Shown here piece after piece: positions 17,268-26,562 of a DNA stretch of 64,000 bases. The stretch lies in contig JAUSFN010000001.1 in NCBI GenBank assembly GCA_030649935.1, positions 1 through 64,000 of the forward strand, read 5' to 3'. How positions within the stretch are numbered: position 1 is the first letter of the stretch; each line of letters begins with the position of its first letter. The notes under the pieces are model-generated. The model was not told the DNA's origin, ran no database searches, and was given only the letters and a program-made list of their open reading frames with translations. The DNA is from Candidatus Planktophila sp. (lineage in GTDB: Bacteria > Actinomycetota > Actinomycetes > Nanopelagicales > Nanopelagicaceae). A program made the translations under genes and the position numbers.

Positions 17268-17923
17268 TTCGCCGCAGCAAGTTTGCTCGTTTTACTCGAG
17301 CAGAATTGAATTCCGATTGGCGAAACATTGATTACAGTGCACTTGATGTCGAGACTACTGGCCTTGCTTTAAAAGAAGATGAGATTATCTCTATCGGCGT
17401 GGCACACATTCAAGCAGGGAGAATTAAAACAGAAAATAATTTTTACCGTGAGATTCGACCAAAACGGCTCCCATCTCCCGAATCAATTCGAATACATAAT
17501 TTGCGTGGGATTGACCTAGAAGAGACTGCTCCAATTGAATCCGTAATACCCGATTTTGTTGCTCAAGTAGATGGGAAAATACTCATCGCCCATGCGGCTT
17601 GGGTTGAGTATGCTTTTTTAAATCGACACCTCCACAGAACTAATGTGAGCTTTTCAAAGCAGGTGATTGACACTGCGGCGCTGGCGCGAGCTGCTGGTTA
17701 TGCCGCCGATGTAAATGGAAGTGAACCTTCTCTCGAATTTCTTGCCCGCCGGATACATCTACCGGTCTATGCCCCGCATAATGCACTCGGTGATGCGCTC
17801 ACTACCGCGGTTGTATTCCTTGCTCTAGCAACAGAACTTGAACGAGAGCAGTTAGCTAAAGGTGCGTCAGGACTCACTTTGCGAAAGCTACTAGAGATTT
17901 CCGCGAAAAATGCTAAGAGGTAA
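17264..17923 (+). CDS. DnaQ-like 3'-5' exonuclease (DEDDh)
   Basis: A 219-residue protein with the DEDDh exonuclease motifs: LDVETTGL (Exo I), HNLRGID and HAAWVEYAFLNRHL (Exo II), and HNALGDALTTA (Exo III, with histidine and aspartate). It resembles the free-standing epsilon-type exonucleases paired with DUF294 proteins rather than the replicative epsilon subunit. The TTG at 17264 overlaps the upstream stop and follows GAGG; the GTG at 17246 in the ORF track is possible. No recognisable terminator lies in the 76 bases before the convergent tad genes. Confidence 0.83.
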   Translation: MIRRSKFARFTRAELNSDWRNIDYSALDVETTGLALKEDEIISIGVAHIQAGRIKTENNFYREIRPKRLPSPESIRIHNLRGIDLEETAPIESVIPDFVAQVDGKILIAHAAWVEYAFLNRHLHRTNVSFSKQVIDTAALARAAGYAADVNGSEPSLEFLARRIHLPVYAPHNALGDALTTAVVFLALATELEREQLAKGASGLTLRKLLEISAKNAKR

Positions 17924-17999
17924 TCAGTTGGGCCGGAGTGCAGAGGGTCAAAGTGCGTAGCTAAAAGTACACATTAATTAGCCAAGAGATTCAAATTAA

Positions 18000-18812
18000 T
18001 TAATTAGCAAAAAGGTTCAGATTTGTAAGCGATGGCCATAGTGCGAACAGGATTGAGATCGGCAAAATAAGGAAAACAACTGGAACCATCATTGAGATTT
18101 CGGCTTTGCCTGCCGCGTTCATAATGATATTTCGTTGATTGGCACGTGCCTCAACGGCATGTCTCGATAAGACCTCAATTAGTGGGGCTCCACGTAGAGT
18201 TGCTGTCACAATTGCATCAATAAATCTACGGATCATGACTGACTTCACGCGACGACCCATCGCATCAAGACTTAAGTGCAGCGGTTCGCCAGAGCGCACG
18301 GCCACAATGACAGTTGCAAACTCGTGCGAGAGTTCGCCATCGGCCGATTCAGCAATTCTATGCATTGCGCTCATAGGTGTTTCTCCGGCGGCGATGGCAA
18401 GAGTTAGCATCTCTACAATTGCTGGAAATTCAGCCTCAATTCTTTGGCGACGCTTTTTCACCTGGCCTGTGAGCTCTCTATCGATTAAAACAAAGTGCAC
18501 CAGAGAAGTTAATGTGGCCAAAAAAACGGCCGTGAAAATTGTATGGTTCGAGATTAGTAATAGCGCCATCACTAATGTTGCACTAGCTGCGCAGAAACCT
18601 ACTTGTCGAATACGAAAATTCTGATAATCCAGTTCACTGCACTTACCCAGTTCCTCTAAACGCAAATGAATGCCACGTTTATCCTGGATTTTATTTGCTG
18701 TCACTTTAGCGCGGCGCTCTAATTCTTTAAATGGATCACCCTGAGAGTCGAAAATAAATAGCAAACCACCGGGAACTGCAAAGAGCATTGATATGAAAAG
18801 GGTTGTGAACAT
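18000..18812 (-). CDS. tadC: Tad/T2SS F-family inner-membrane platform protein, TadC
   Basis: The 270-residue protein has membrane segments near residues 5-20, 72-105 and 240-265, with the cytoplasmic T2SSF domain between them (VEMLTLAIAAGETPMSAMHRIAE and LRGAPLIEVLSRHAVEARANQR). TadC pairs with TadB as the platform of Flp/Tad pili. The gene overlaps tadB by one base and is the last of a minus-strand set: GGDEF protein, tadA, tadB, tadC. The pilin-like genes that it would serve are probably those at 43.6-45.3 kb. Confidence 0.85.
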   Translation of the reverse strand: MFTTLFISMLFAVPGGLLFIFDSQGDPFKELERRAKVTANKIQDKRGIHLRLEELGKCSELDYQNFRIRQVGFCAASATLVMALLLISNHTIFTAVFLATLTSLVHFVLIDRELTGQVKKRRQRIEAEFPAIVEMLTLAIAAGETPMSAMHRIAESADGELSHEFATVIVAVRSGEPLHLSLDAMGRRVKSVMIRRFIDAIVTATLRGAPLIEVLSRHAVEARANQRNIIMNAAGKAEISMMVPVVFLILPISILFALWPSLTNLNLFAN

Positions 18813-19546
18813 TACCGAACTCCAAGCTTTGTACCAGTAAATACTCGAGGAGTTTGGGGCAATCTACCTAAACGATTCATCCACAGATATGCAATTGCGG
18901 TCATGAATAATCCAGCTACTAAAATGGCGCTACCAGCCGGAGTGGAATATGCGGCAGCTGTAGTCGGTTGTGTCGATAGAAGAAGCAAAAGTATCCACGG
19001 AGCTGCAGCAGAGAGATGCGCCGAATTCTTAATCCAGCCATGCTTAACTTCAATTTCTCGGCGCAAAGCTAAATCTTGTCGAAGAAAATCCCCTAAAGTT
19101 CGAAGTATTGCAAGAAGTTCGCTGCCTCCGAGTGATTTAGAAACTAAGAGAGCTTCAAAGATTTGATCGCTTCCATGGTGATGAAATAACTCCTTTAACT
19201 CATGAATAGCCTCACTAATGTCACCATGGCGATAGAGAGAAGTACGAAATTCAGTAAAAGCGGGCCGGAGTATTTCCGGTCCTCGCACTGAGAGTCCGGC
19301 AAGAGATTCAGTTAAAGATAAGCCAGACTGAATACCCGACATGAGGTGATCTATAACTTCAGGCCAGGCGGCTATCAATGCTGATTCGTTATGCATGTTT
19401 TTGCTTCGCAATTTCGTAAATGTAATCCCTGCAACGAGTATCCCGAAAGCCAAGGAGATAGTAAGAGCACCAGTGATGAGGAAAATGATCGCGATTGTCA
19501 CACAGGAAACTGCAGTGGTGCGAAGTTTAATTTTCAATGACGCCAC
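18812..19546 (-). CDS. tadB: Tad/T2SS F-family inner-membrane platform protein, TadB
   Basis: A 244-residue protein with N-terminal paired membrane segments, a T2SSF cytoplasmic domain (DHLMSGIQSGLSLTESLAGL, then GGSELLAILRTLGDFLRQDLALRREI) and two C-terminal segments. This is the TadB half of the actinobacterial TadB/TadC pair. It overlaps tadA by 13 bases and tadC by one, so the three are one transcription unit. Confidence 0.85.
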   Translation of the reverse strand: MASLKIKLRTTAVSCVTIAIIFLITGALTISLAFGILVAGITFTKLRSKNMHNESALIAAWPEVIDHLMSGIQSGLSLTESLAGLSVRGPEILRPAFTEFRTSLYRHGDISEAIHELKELFHHHGSDQIFEALLVSKSLGGSELLAILRTLGDFLRQDLALRREIEVKHGWIKNSAHLSAAAPWILLLLLSTQPTTAAAYSTPAGSAILVAGLFMTAIAYLWMNRLGRLPQTPRVFTGTKLGVR

Positions 19547-20574
19547 CAGTCACTCAGAGGTGCACCTATCGCTGAGAATTTGTCGGCATGGGGCAAAGTG
19601 CCAATTCCGCGATCATAGTCATTGCCATTCCAAAGCCATAGCGTCTCAATCTCAGCGCGATCATTTTCATATCTTCCGGTGAGGGCAGAAATCTCTTGAA
19701 TTCTGCGCATTCCACCTTGATCTAGAGATACATGAACAATTAAATCAAATGCCGAGGCGACTGTAGGTGCGATGAATTTGTGTGAAATATTTTCACCTGC
19801 CAACAGGGGAAGAGTTTGGAGTTTTATAATCGCATCACGCGGAGAGTTTGCATGAAGCGTACCCATTCCTGGAAGGCCTGAGTTAAGTGCAATGAGGAGA
19901 TCTAGAGCTTCGGCTTCACGGACTTCTCCAACAATGATGCGAGAGGGCCGCATTCGTAAGGACTCCTTTATCAAGCGTCGGAGCGGTATTTCCCCCTCAC
20001 CCTGCAGATTCGCACTTCGAGTTTGAAGTGCAACGACATCAGGAAGTTGAGGACTGAGTTCAAATACCTCTTCAATTGTCACCACACGTTCGCTTCGCGG
20101 AATTGCACCGGCTAATGCATTGAGCATCGTAGTTTTACCAGACTGCGTACCTCCGCTTACTAATATATTAAGTCCAGCTCGGACCGAGTTTTTCAGCGAA
20201 GTTGCCATGAAGACAGACATCACTCCACGCTCTACGAGATCGTCGATACCAAGGTTGCGCATCAAATGCTTCCGAATATTTACCGCCCAATGTTGTGCCG
20301 TAATTTCGGGAATAGCAACATGCAACCGTGAACCATCGGGCAGGCGGGCATCTACGAATGGATGCGAAAGATCAAGGCGACGGCCACTCCACATCAGCGC
20401 ACGTTCGACGATATTTCGTACATCTTCGCTAGTTAACAAGAGATTTGTTAATTCACTCTTTCCCGCACGTGCAATAAAAATCCGCTCTGGAGAGTTAATC
20501 CAAATCTCCTCAACCGTGGGGTCGCTCATAAAAGGTGCGATAGCTCCAAAAGTAATATCTATATCTAGGTCCAT
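19534..20574 (-). CDS. tadA: Tad pilus secretion ATPase TadA/CpaF
   Basis: The motor ATPase of the Flp/Tad pilus. Walker A is GGTQSGKTTML (about residues 140-150), with the Asp box VVTIEEVFEL, Walker B RIIVGEVREAEALDLLIALNSG and the His box GTLHANS, as in the CpaF branch of GspE ATPases. The 346-residue length corresponds to the core without the long N-terminal extension of many CpaF proteins. No CpaE/TadZ or prepilin peptidase gene is in this window, so the system must be completed elsewhere. Confidence 0.92.
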   Translation of the reverse strand: MDLDIDITFGAIAPFMSDPTVEEIWINSPERIFIARAGKSELTNLLLTSEDVRNIVERALMWSGRRLDLSHPFVDARLPDGSRLHVAIPEITAQHWAVNIRKHLMRNLGIDDLVERGVMSVFMATSLKNSVRAGLNILVSGGTQSGKTTMLNALAGAIPRSERVVTIEEVFELSPQLPDVVALQTRSANLQGEGEIPLRRLIKESLRMRPSRIIVGEVREAEALDLLIALNSGLPGMGTLHANSPRDAIIKLQTLPLLAGENISHKFIAPTVASAFDLIVHVSLDQGGMRRIQEISALTGRYENDRAEIETLWLWNGNDYDRGIGTLPHADKFSAIGAPLSDWWRH

Positions 20575-20619
20575 GTGGGAAATCTAAGTCGAGCATGGAG
20601 CGTTATTGAAAGAGGTTGA

Positions 20620-21102
20620 TTAATGCGTGGATAAAGGCGCCTCATCTAGCCGGTTGAGTAGTTGTAGTCCAGATTCCCCGCGTAGCGAGGTCACCATGGA
20701 TATCGAAATATGCAAACTCTCTTTGAGGGAGAGCGCTGAGGCTGAATGCAGGCGAGATATCAACTGCCGCGCAGCAAGCTCTCCATCAGCTATGAGCGCA
20801 ACACACTCATTAATTCCTAGCCGACCAATGCAATCTTCACTTCTGGTCAAAGTGCGAAGTTCATAGGAGAATTTCAAAATATCTTCAGCGCTAACTGATG
20901 CAGAGTTTTCACTTAGTTCGCGACGCATGAAAATAATTTTTACGGCGCTAAAACTCCTCTCACTCCGCGAAGAGAGTGTGACCTGCCTTCGCAGGAGTTC
21001 GTAAAAAAGGGCAGGTGCGGCTAAATGGGTCTGCGAATCACGAATTCCATCGTGAGAGAAAAGTGAGTTGTAATTGGGTAAATGAGTTAATCTCTCCTCC
21101 AT
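20620..21102 (-). CDS. Degenerate GGDEF-domain protein upstream of tadA
   Basis: The 160-residue product is almost only a GGDEF fold. LPNYNSLF matches the domain start (usually LTGLPNR), and DCIGRLGINECVALIADG occupies the position of the signature, but the G-G-D-E-F residues are replaced by GINEC. The usual metal-binding acidic residues are not evident, so cyclase activity is unlikely. It could bind c-di-GMP or act as a protein scaffold. The ORF track begins at 21216, but the Met at 21102 has AAGGA at good spacing. It precedes tadA by 45 bases in the same direction, which suggests a regulator of pilus assembly. Confidence 0.6.
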   Translation of the reverse strand: MEERLTHLPNYNSLFSHDGIRDSQTHLAAPALFYELLRRQVTLSSRSERSFSAVKIIFMRRELSENSASVSAEDILKFSYELRTLTRSEDCIGRLGINECVALIADGELAARQLISRLHSASALSLKESLHISISMVTSLRGESGLQLLNRLDEAPLSTH

Positions 21103-21472
21103 GGCACAGGATCCTTCCAAAGCAGCTAAGGCCCGCGCAGTAGTGGCATCCCTATTGATTGTCGAAGCAATTTTGATTGGCGCTGTAGGTGTGTGGTTGA
21201 TTGTTCTGGCAATCAAGGCCGATAAATTTGAACTTTCACCCCTTTTGGGTGAACTACTTTTTGTCGCTCTAGGAAGTGCCGGCTTAGCGGCATCGGCAGT
21301 TGGATATCGCCGGGGAAAGTACTTCGGTCGTTCTCCCGCCGTTCTTGCTAATTTGATCGCGCTTGGGGTGGTCTCTTATCAGGTGCAGGCAGGGCTGTGG
21401 TTTGTGGCAATTCCATTGGCCGCACTTGCACTGGCTACCGTAGTGGCAGCCCTTCGCGCAATTCCCGAGTAG
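21101..21472 (+). CDS. Four-helix integral membrane protein, actinobacterial type
   Basis: A 123-residue protein with four predicted membrane helices (LLIVEAILIGAVGVWLIVLAI, LLFVALGSAGLAASAVGY, SPAVLANLIALGVVSYQV, LWFVAIPLAALALATVVAAL) and a short basic loop. Proteins of this kind are frequent in actinobacteria and have no known role. Its ATG overlaps the ATG of the divergent GGDEF gene in CCATGG. There is no ribosome site upstream, so translation may be leaderless with TTAATC at 21088-21093 as -10. A GTG at 21141 after AAGG is an alternative start. Confidence 0.65.
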   Translation: MAQDPSKAAKARAVVASLLIVEAILIGAVGVWLIVLAIKADKFELSPLLGELLFVALGSAGLAASAVGYRRGKYFGRSPAVLANLIALGVVSYQVQAGLWFVAIPLAALALATVVAALRAIPE

Positions 21473-21605
21473 CCATTGCCAGAGTTCTCTGTAAATTTCC
21501 GCGCATTGTGGCCATTCTCGCTGTGTGGAGTGAAATTTCGAGTTCATAGCACGTACGCACTGCCTATAGGCTTGCGCCTTATCCACGCCAAGAAGGGGTT
21601 CGCCA

Positions 21606-24600
21606 GTGTCGGCACAGGATTTTGGGGCAAATGATTGGCTCGTAGATGAAATGTACGAGAAGTATGTAGCCGACCCAACTTCCGTTGACCCGACGTGGGT
21701 TGAGTACTTTAAGGTAAATAAACCCGGCAGCTCGGGGGTTTCAAACTCGCCTGCATCAACTCAACCCTCTCCTACTCTCTCAAAACCTGTTCCTCCAATA
21801 CCGAAGTCAGCGCAGATTCCAACCCAACAGGTTCCAGTACAACAACCAATTGTTAGAGATACCGCTTCACCTCAACCGACTCCGGCAGATCCAGTTGTTA
21901 AAGCAGCTCCGGTATTAGCCACGCCAAGTGCATCGACACTTACACCTATTCGCGGAGTTTCGGCACGTGTTGTTCAAAGTATGGAAGCTTCACTCACAGT
22001 CCCAACTGCCACATCAGTTCGTGCAATTGCCGCTAAGTTAATGATTGACAACAGAATTGTGATCAATAACCACCTTAAGCGTGCACGCGGCGGGAAAACA
22101 TCTTTTACTCACATAATCGCATACGCAATGATTAAGGCAGTTCGAGCGATGCCCGAGATGAATGCATTCTTTGGAGAGCTAGATGGAAAGCCGGCCGTTG
22201 GCCATCCTGAACACATCAATTTAGGTATTGCTATCGATTTAGCAAAGGCCGACGGTTCACGCCAATTATTAGTGCCATCGGTTAAGGGATGCGAGGCCAT
22301 GGATTTTGCCCAGTTCTGGCGTGCATATGAGAGCGTCATTAAAAAGGCACGTGGTGGAACTTTAACCGTTGAGGACTTTGCCGGGACTACCGTATCGATA
22401 ACAAATCCCGGAACTCTCGGCACCGTGCATTCTGTACCACGTTTAGTGCAAGGGCAGGGATTAATTCTTGGGGTAGGAGCACTTGATTACCCCGCTGAGT
22501 TCCATGGAACTAGTGATGAAATGCTTGCCCGAATGGCTATAAGCAAGGTTGTAACTCTTACAAGTACCTACGATCACAGAGTTATCCAAGGCGCACAATC
22601 CGGTGACTTCCTGCGAAGAATGAATGAGCTTTTATTAGGTGCCGATGGATTCTACGATGAAATCTTTGCATCACTGCGTATCCCTTATGAGCCGATTCGA
22701 TGGGCAAAGGATTTTGAGTTTAGTAAAGATGAACAGATTAATAAAACTGCGCGAATTCAGCAGTTGATTCACGCTTACCGCACATTTGGTCACTTAATGG
22801 CCGATATTGACCCCTTGGAATATAAGCAACGCTCACACCCTGATTTGGATGTTGTTACACATGGTTTGACGCTGTGGGATCTTGACCGTGAGTTTGCAAC
22901 TGGTGGCTTTGGTGGAAAAACCTTTATGTCACTTCGCAAGATTCTAGGCTTATTGCGAGACTCTTACTGTCGAACTGTCGGCGTCGAGTATATGTATATT
23001 GAAAATCGAGAAGAGAGACAGTGGATTCAAATGCATGTAGAAGTTGGTGCGCAAAGATTTGCACCAGAGGAGCATCTACGAATTCTTCATAAACTCAATG
23101 GCGCGGAAGCCTTTGAAACATTCTTGCAGACTAAGTTTGTTGGGCAAAAGCGTTTCTCACTTGAAGGTGGCGAGTCAGTCATTCCATTGCTAGATGCCGT
23201 TCTCTCTAGCGCTGCCGATCAGGGATTAGATGAGGTTTGTATTGGAATGCCGCACCGCGGGCGCCTCAATGTTTTAGCTAATATCGCCGGAAAATCACAT
23301 GGACAGATATTTCAAGAGTTCCAGGGACACTATGCAGAGAATCAAGTACAAGGCTCGGGTGATGTTAAGTACCATTTAGGCACTGAAGGGGTCTTTACTT
23401 CCCACTCTGGTGCCACAACAAAGATTTATTTAGCAGCTAATCCATCTCATTTAGAGGCAGTGAATCCAGTTTTAGAGGGCATTGTTCGTGCTAAACAAGA
23501 TGTATTGAATATCAAGAAAGCTTACTCAGTACTTCCGGTTTTGCTCCATGGAGATGCATCGTTTGCGGGGCAAGGCGTGAACGCTGAAGTCCTTCAAATG
23601 TCTCAGTTAGCGGGTTATCGCACTGGCGGAACAATTCATATCGTCGTTAATAACCAAGTAGGCTTTACCACTTCACCGCATGCCTCGCGTACTGCTACGT
23701 ACTCAACCGATTTCGCTAAAATTATCCAAGCCCCAGTGTTTCATGTGAATGGAGATGATCCTGAGGCCTGCGTTCGTATCGCGCGTTTAGCTTTTGAATA
23801 CCGACAAGAGTTTAATAAAGATGTAGTAATCGACATGGTTTGCTATCGTCGCCGCGGTCACAACGAAGGTGATGAGCCAAGTTTTACGCAGCCACTTATG
23901 TACAAGATGATCGATGCTAAACGCTCTACTCGTACTCTCTATATCGAAGCACTTATTGGTCGCGGGGATATCTCACTTGATGAGGCAGAAGAAGTCGCAC
24001 GTGATTACCAGAGTCAGCTGGAGGCGGTGTATGCCGCCGTTAATAATTTGCAAACAGAATCTGATCCGAACTTTAAAGCACCGGTTGCACCCGATGCTGA
24101 CGAAATTATAACTTCAATCAGCGAAGCTTTAGCGCGAGAAATTGCTGCGACGCAGTCGGCAGTTCCTGAAGGCTTCCATGTTCATCCAAAGTTATTACCA
24201 CAATTAGCAAAGCGCGTTGAGTCACTCAATGACTCCTCAATTGATTGGTCGACCGGTGAAATGCTCGCCTTCGGCTCTCTTCTGAAAGAAGATCGCCCAA
24301 TTCGCCTTGCAGGCCAAGATGCACGACGCGGAACTTTTAGTAATCGTCATGCAGTTATTATCGATAGAGAAAACGGAAACGAGTGGACTCCTCTTCGCGC
24401 GCTCAATAGTGATGAGAACCATTTCTTTGTGATCGATTCACTTCTCAGCGAATATGCTGCGATGGGCTTTGAGTATGGTTACAGCCTCGAGCGCGAGGAT
24501 GCATTGGTTCTCTGGGAGGGTCAATTTGGTGATTTTGCCAACGGCGCTCAAACAATTATCGATGAGTTTATATCCTCAGCCTTACAGAAATGGGGAGAGC

Positions 24601-25268
24601 GTTCATCGCTAGTTCTATTGCTCCCACATGGATATGAGGGCCAAGGTCCTGACCACTCCTCAGCACGGATTGAGCGATATCTACAACTGTGTGCCGAGCA
24701 AAATATGACCGTGGCCCAACCTTCTACACCAGCTTCCTACTTTCACTTATTACGTTGGCACGTCAAGAACCCAGCTCGTCGACCATTAATTATCTTCACA
24801 CCGAAATCTATGTTGCGACTTCGCGCCGCGGCGTCATCTCTCTCTGATTTTACAAGCGGACATTTCAGACCGGTTATTTCAGATGATTCAGTAAACAATG
24901 CATCGCGACTTATATTTTGTTCAGGAAGGATTTATCACGACCTCGTCGCAGAGCGTGCGAAAACAGGTGAAACATCAACTGCGATCGTTCGTTTAGAACT
25001 TCTTTATCCACTTCCAATTGAGGAAATGGTTGCAGAAGCTAATAAACATCCCAATGCAAATTTACTCTGGGTGCAAGACGAGCCGGCAAACCAAGGTCCT
25101 TGGTCGCACATTGCACTTCGAACATCTGAGCAACATGGGGGTCGCGGTTTTGGTTCTAGAATCTTGCGTCGTGTATCTCGCCGCGCAACTGCATCTCCGG
25201 CAACTGGAAATCACCACTTGCACGAGGATGAGCAAAAAGCCTTAATGCTCGAAGCTTTTACGCGTTAA
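21606..25268 (+). CDS. kgd: Multifunctional 2-oxoglutarate metabolism enzyme (KGD/OdhA type)
   Basis: The fused actinobacterial enzyme combines an E2 succinyltransferase catalytic domain with the thiamine-diphosphate E1 of 2-oxoglutarate dehydrogenase. The N-terminal helix (DWLVDEMYEKYVADP) leads through a Pro/Thr-rich linker to the E2 domain (about 125-345, with DHRVIQGAQSGDFL as the catalytic HxxxxGxxxG-like site). The E1 domain follows (GMPHRGRLNVLANI, YRRRGHNEGDEPSFTQP). It lacks a lipoyl domain, as usual for KGD. The 1220-residue length is close to the mycobacterial protein. GTG start after AAGG; TATAG at about 21571 could be the -10. Confidence 0.95.
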   Translation: MSAQDFGANDWLVDEMYEKYVADPTSVDPTWVEYFKVNKPGSSGVSNSPASTQPSPTLSKPVPPIPKSAQIPTQQVPVQQPIVRDTASPQPTPADPVVKAAPVLATPSASTLTPIRGVSARVVQSMEASLTVPTATSVRAIAAKLMIDNRIVINNHLKRARGGKTSFTHIIAYAMIKAVRAMPEMNAFFGELDGKPAVGHPEHINLGIAIDLAKADGSRQLLVPSVKGCEAMDFAQFWRAYESVIKKARGGTLTVEDFAGTTVSITNPGTLGTVHSVPRLVQGQGLILGVGALDYPAEFHGTSDEMLARMAISKVVTLTSTYDHRVIQGAQSGDFLRRMNELLLGADGFYDEIFASLRIPYEPIRWAKDFEFSKDEQINKTARIQQLIHAYRTFGHLMADIDPLEYKQRSHPDLDVVTHGLTLWDLDREFATGGFGGKTFMSLRKILGLLRDSYCRTVGVEYMYIENREERQWIQMHVEVGAQRFAPEEHLRILHKLNGAEAFETFLQTKFVGQKRFSLEGGESVIPLLDAVLSSAADQGLDEVCIGMPHRGRLNVLANIAGKSHGQIFQEFQGHYAENQVQGSGDVKYHLGTEGVFTSHSGATTKIYLAANPSHLEAVNPVLEGIVRAKQDVLNIKKAYSVLPVLLHGDASFAGQGVNAEVLQMSQLAGYRTGGTIHIVVNNQVGFTTSPHASRTATYSTDFAKIIQAPVFHVNGDDPEACVRIARLAFEYRQEFNKDVVIDMVCYRRRGHNEGDEPSFTQPLMYKMIDAKRSTRTLYIEALIGRGDISLDEAEEVARDYQSQLEAVYAAVNNLQTESDPNFKAPVAPDADEIITSISEALAREIAATQSAVPEGFHVHPKLLPQLAKRVESLNDSSIDWSTGEMLAFGSLLKEDRPIRLAGQDARRGTFSNRHAVIIDRENGNEWTPLRALNSDENHFFVIDSLLSEYAAMGFEYGYSLEREDALVLWEGQFGDFANGAQTIIDEFISSALQKWGERSSLVLLLPHGYEGQGPDHSSARIERYLQLCAEQNMTVAQPSTPASYFHLLRWHVKNPARRPLIIFTPKSMLRLRAAASSLSDFTSGHFRPVISDDSVNNASRLIFCSGRIYHDLVAERAKTGETSTAIVRLELLYPLPIEEMVAEANKHPNANLLWVQDEPANQGPWSHIALRTSEQHGGRGFGSRILRRVSRRATASPATGNHHLHEDEQKALMLEAFTR

Positions 25269-25349
25269 CTGGTGTATCTGTTGAATCAAGAACCAATTAG
25301 TTGCAATGTGCCTCATTTCGATAAACATTATTGGTAAGTTTCTAGTAAC

Positions 25350-25655
25350 TCATTTCTTTTTCCGGTACCTGAACAAAACGCGCCCGACCACTTCATGTGG
25401 AGTTATCCAACCCCACGTGCGCGAATCGCTGCTTTCATCACTGTCGCCCTCGACCCAATAATTGCCAGCATGAGCCTTTTGAATTCGCTTTATAAGAAAA
25501 ACACCGGGACGTTCTTCACGTTCAATCACAGCGATGCTTCCTAGAGGCGCACGAAGAGGTGGCTCTGGTAGCCAGAGCACAAGTAAGTGGTCACCATTGT
25601 TATAGGTAGGTGCCATTGAGCTGCCTTCCACCTTGACCGTGCCAAATTTGCTCAC
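25350..25655 (-). CDS. sodX: Signal peptidase-like protease for nickel superoxide dismutase (SodX)
   Basis: A short S26-family peptidase of 101 residues. It carries the catalytic serine in VEGSSMAPT (about residue 12), the lysine in FLIKRIQ (about 55) and the following GDSDESSDSRTWGWI box of LexA/Lep-type proteases. It lacks an obvious membrane anchor. In actinobacteria this gene sits beside sodN and removes the leader to expose the nickel-binding histidine. It is divergent from sodN with 58 bases between starts, consistent with paired regulation. It starts at GTG. Confidence 0.88.
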   Translation of the reverse strand: MSKFGTVKVEGSSMAPTYNNGDHLLVLWLPEPPLRAPLGSIAVIEREERPGVFLIKRIQKAHAGNYWVEGDSDESSDSRTWGWITPHEVVGRVLFRYRKKK

Positions 25656-25713
25656 GAGATGTAGTCTGTCACTTGTAAGGTTTACTCGCGATAATTTTTA
25701 AGGGAGAGATGCA

Positions 25714-26103
25714 ATGTTTGCACCAAAAATAACCGTCTACGCACACTGCGATCTTCCATGCGGTGTCTACGATCCAGCCCAAGCAAAAATTGAGGCATTA
25801 TCCGTAAAAGCATGCATGGAAAAGTACGCAGCAAATACCGATGCCGACTTCCGCTCACGATCTGTAGCAATCAAGGAAGAGCGCTCTCATCAAGTCAAAG
25901 AACACCTATGGGTGTTGTGGACTGATTACTTCAAGGCACCTCACTTTGAGGCATACCCACAGTTACATTCCCTCTTTAATGAGGCAACTAAACTTGCCGG
26001 TGCTGCAGGAACAAAGGGGACGCAAGATGTTGCAGTGGCAGATACATTAATTGCAAAGATCGATGAAATTGCCGAGATTTTCTGGGCTACTAAGAAGGCG
26101 TAG
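25714..26103 (+). CDS. sodN: Nickel-containing superoxide dismutase precursor
   Basis: NiSOD converts superoxide to hydrogen peroxide and oxygen. The nickel hook HCDLPCGVYDPAQAKIEA begins at residue 11, after the leader MFAPKITVYA, which must be removed so that the His N-terminus can bind nickel. The rest is the helical bundle of the family (EHLWVLWTDYFKAPHFEAYP) and the total of 129 residues is normal. A good AAGGGAG site precedes the ATG, and GATAAT at 25690-25695 is a candidate -10. Putative maturation protease SodX is divergent next door. Confidence 0.96.
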   Translation: MFAPKITVYAHCDLPCGVYDPAQAKIEALSVKACMEKYAANTDADFRSRSVAIKEERSHQVKEHLWVLWTDYFKAPHFEAYPQLHSLFNEATKLAGAAGTKGTQDVAVADTLIAKIDEIAEIFWATKKA

Positions 26104-26114
26104 AAATCTAACTA

Positions 26115-26160
26115 AACTGATCTAACTTAACTGATCTTAGTTAACTGATCTAACTTAACT
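26115..26160. repeat. 14-bp tandem repeat between sodN and the thioesterase gene
   Basis: AACTGATCTAACTT, AACTGATCTTAGTT, AACTGATCTAACTT, then AACT: three and a third units between convergent genes, reaching the thioesterase stop. The units can partly fold on one another and might form a weak bidirectional terminator, but no strong stem with a T tract is present. Confidence 0.85.
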
Positions 26161-26559
26161 AATAAGTGATTGAGCGGCGGTGCGCGCGAGGAAAGATACT
26201 CGCTCGACCGTCGCTCTTTTTATAATTGCCGCTGCAACTTGTCGCTCACCCTCATAGAGCTCGCACTCAAAAGTTAACTCTCGATTTTCAACTTCAATAC
26301 AGCGAGACGTGGCACGAAGCTCGGCACCAATCTCTGCTGGACTCAAAGAGATGAGTTCAATGCTGATTGCTACCGTTGTTTCACCTGGCTCTAAATACTC
26401 ATCCAGTGAAATCACGATTGCGTGCTCCATCAGATTGATAAGATGTGACTGAGAAACCACCGGTATATCTCCAACTCCTAGCGCAACACAAGTATCACCT
26501 GGGCGCACTGCCATTACGGAAAAGCCCACAGCTCCAAGAATTTCCTCGGCCGGTTTCAT
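26155..26559 (-). CDS. Hotdog-fold thioesterase family protein
   Basis: A 134-residue hotdog protein. The segment VSQSHLINLMEHAIVISLDEYLEPGETTVAISIEL has the active-site pattern of the FlK-like thioesterase group (central helix with E, then a T on the neighbouring strand). The C-terminal strands match the fold. The substrate is probably an acyl-CoA, identity unknown. It follows rsrA by three bases in the same direction, so it belongs to the sigR-rsrA transcript; a thioesterase gene in this place is familiar in actinobacteria. Confidence 0.78.
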   Translation of the reverse strand: MKPAEEILGAVGFSVMAVRPGDTCVALGVGDIPVVSQSHLINLMEHAIVISLDEYLEPGETTVAISIELISLSPAEIGAELRATSRCIEVENRELTFECELYEGERQVAAAIIKRATVERVSFLARTAAQSLIS

Positions 26560-26562
26560 CGA

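Noticed and set aside
26115-26160. Possible CRISPR-like array
   Set aside because: Units are contiguous 14-mers without spacers, and no cas genes are present.
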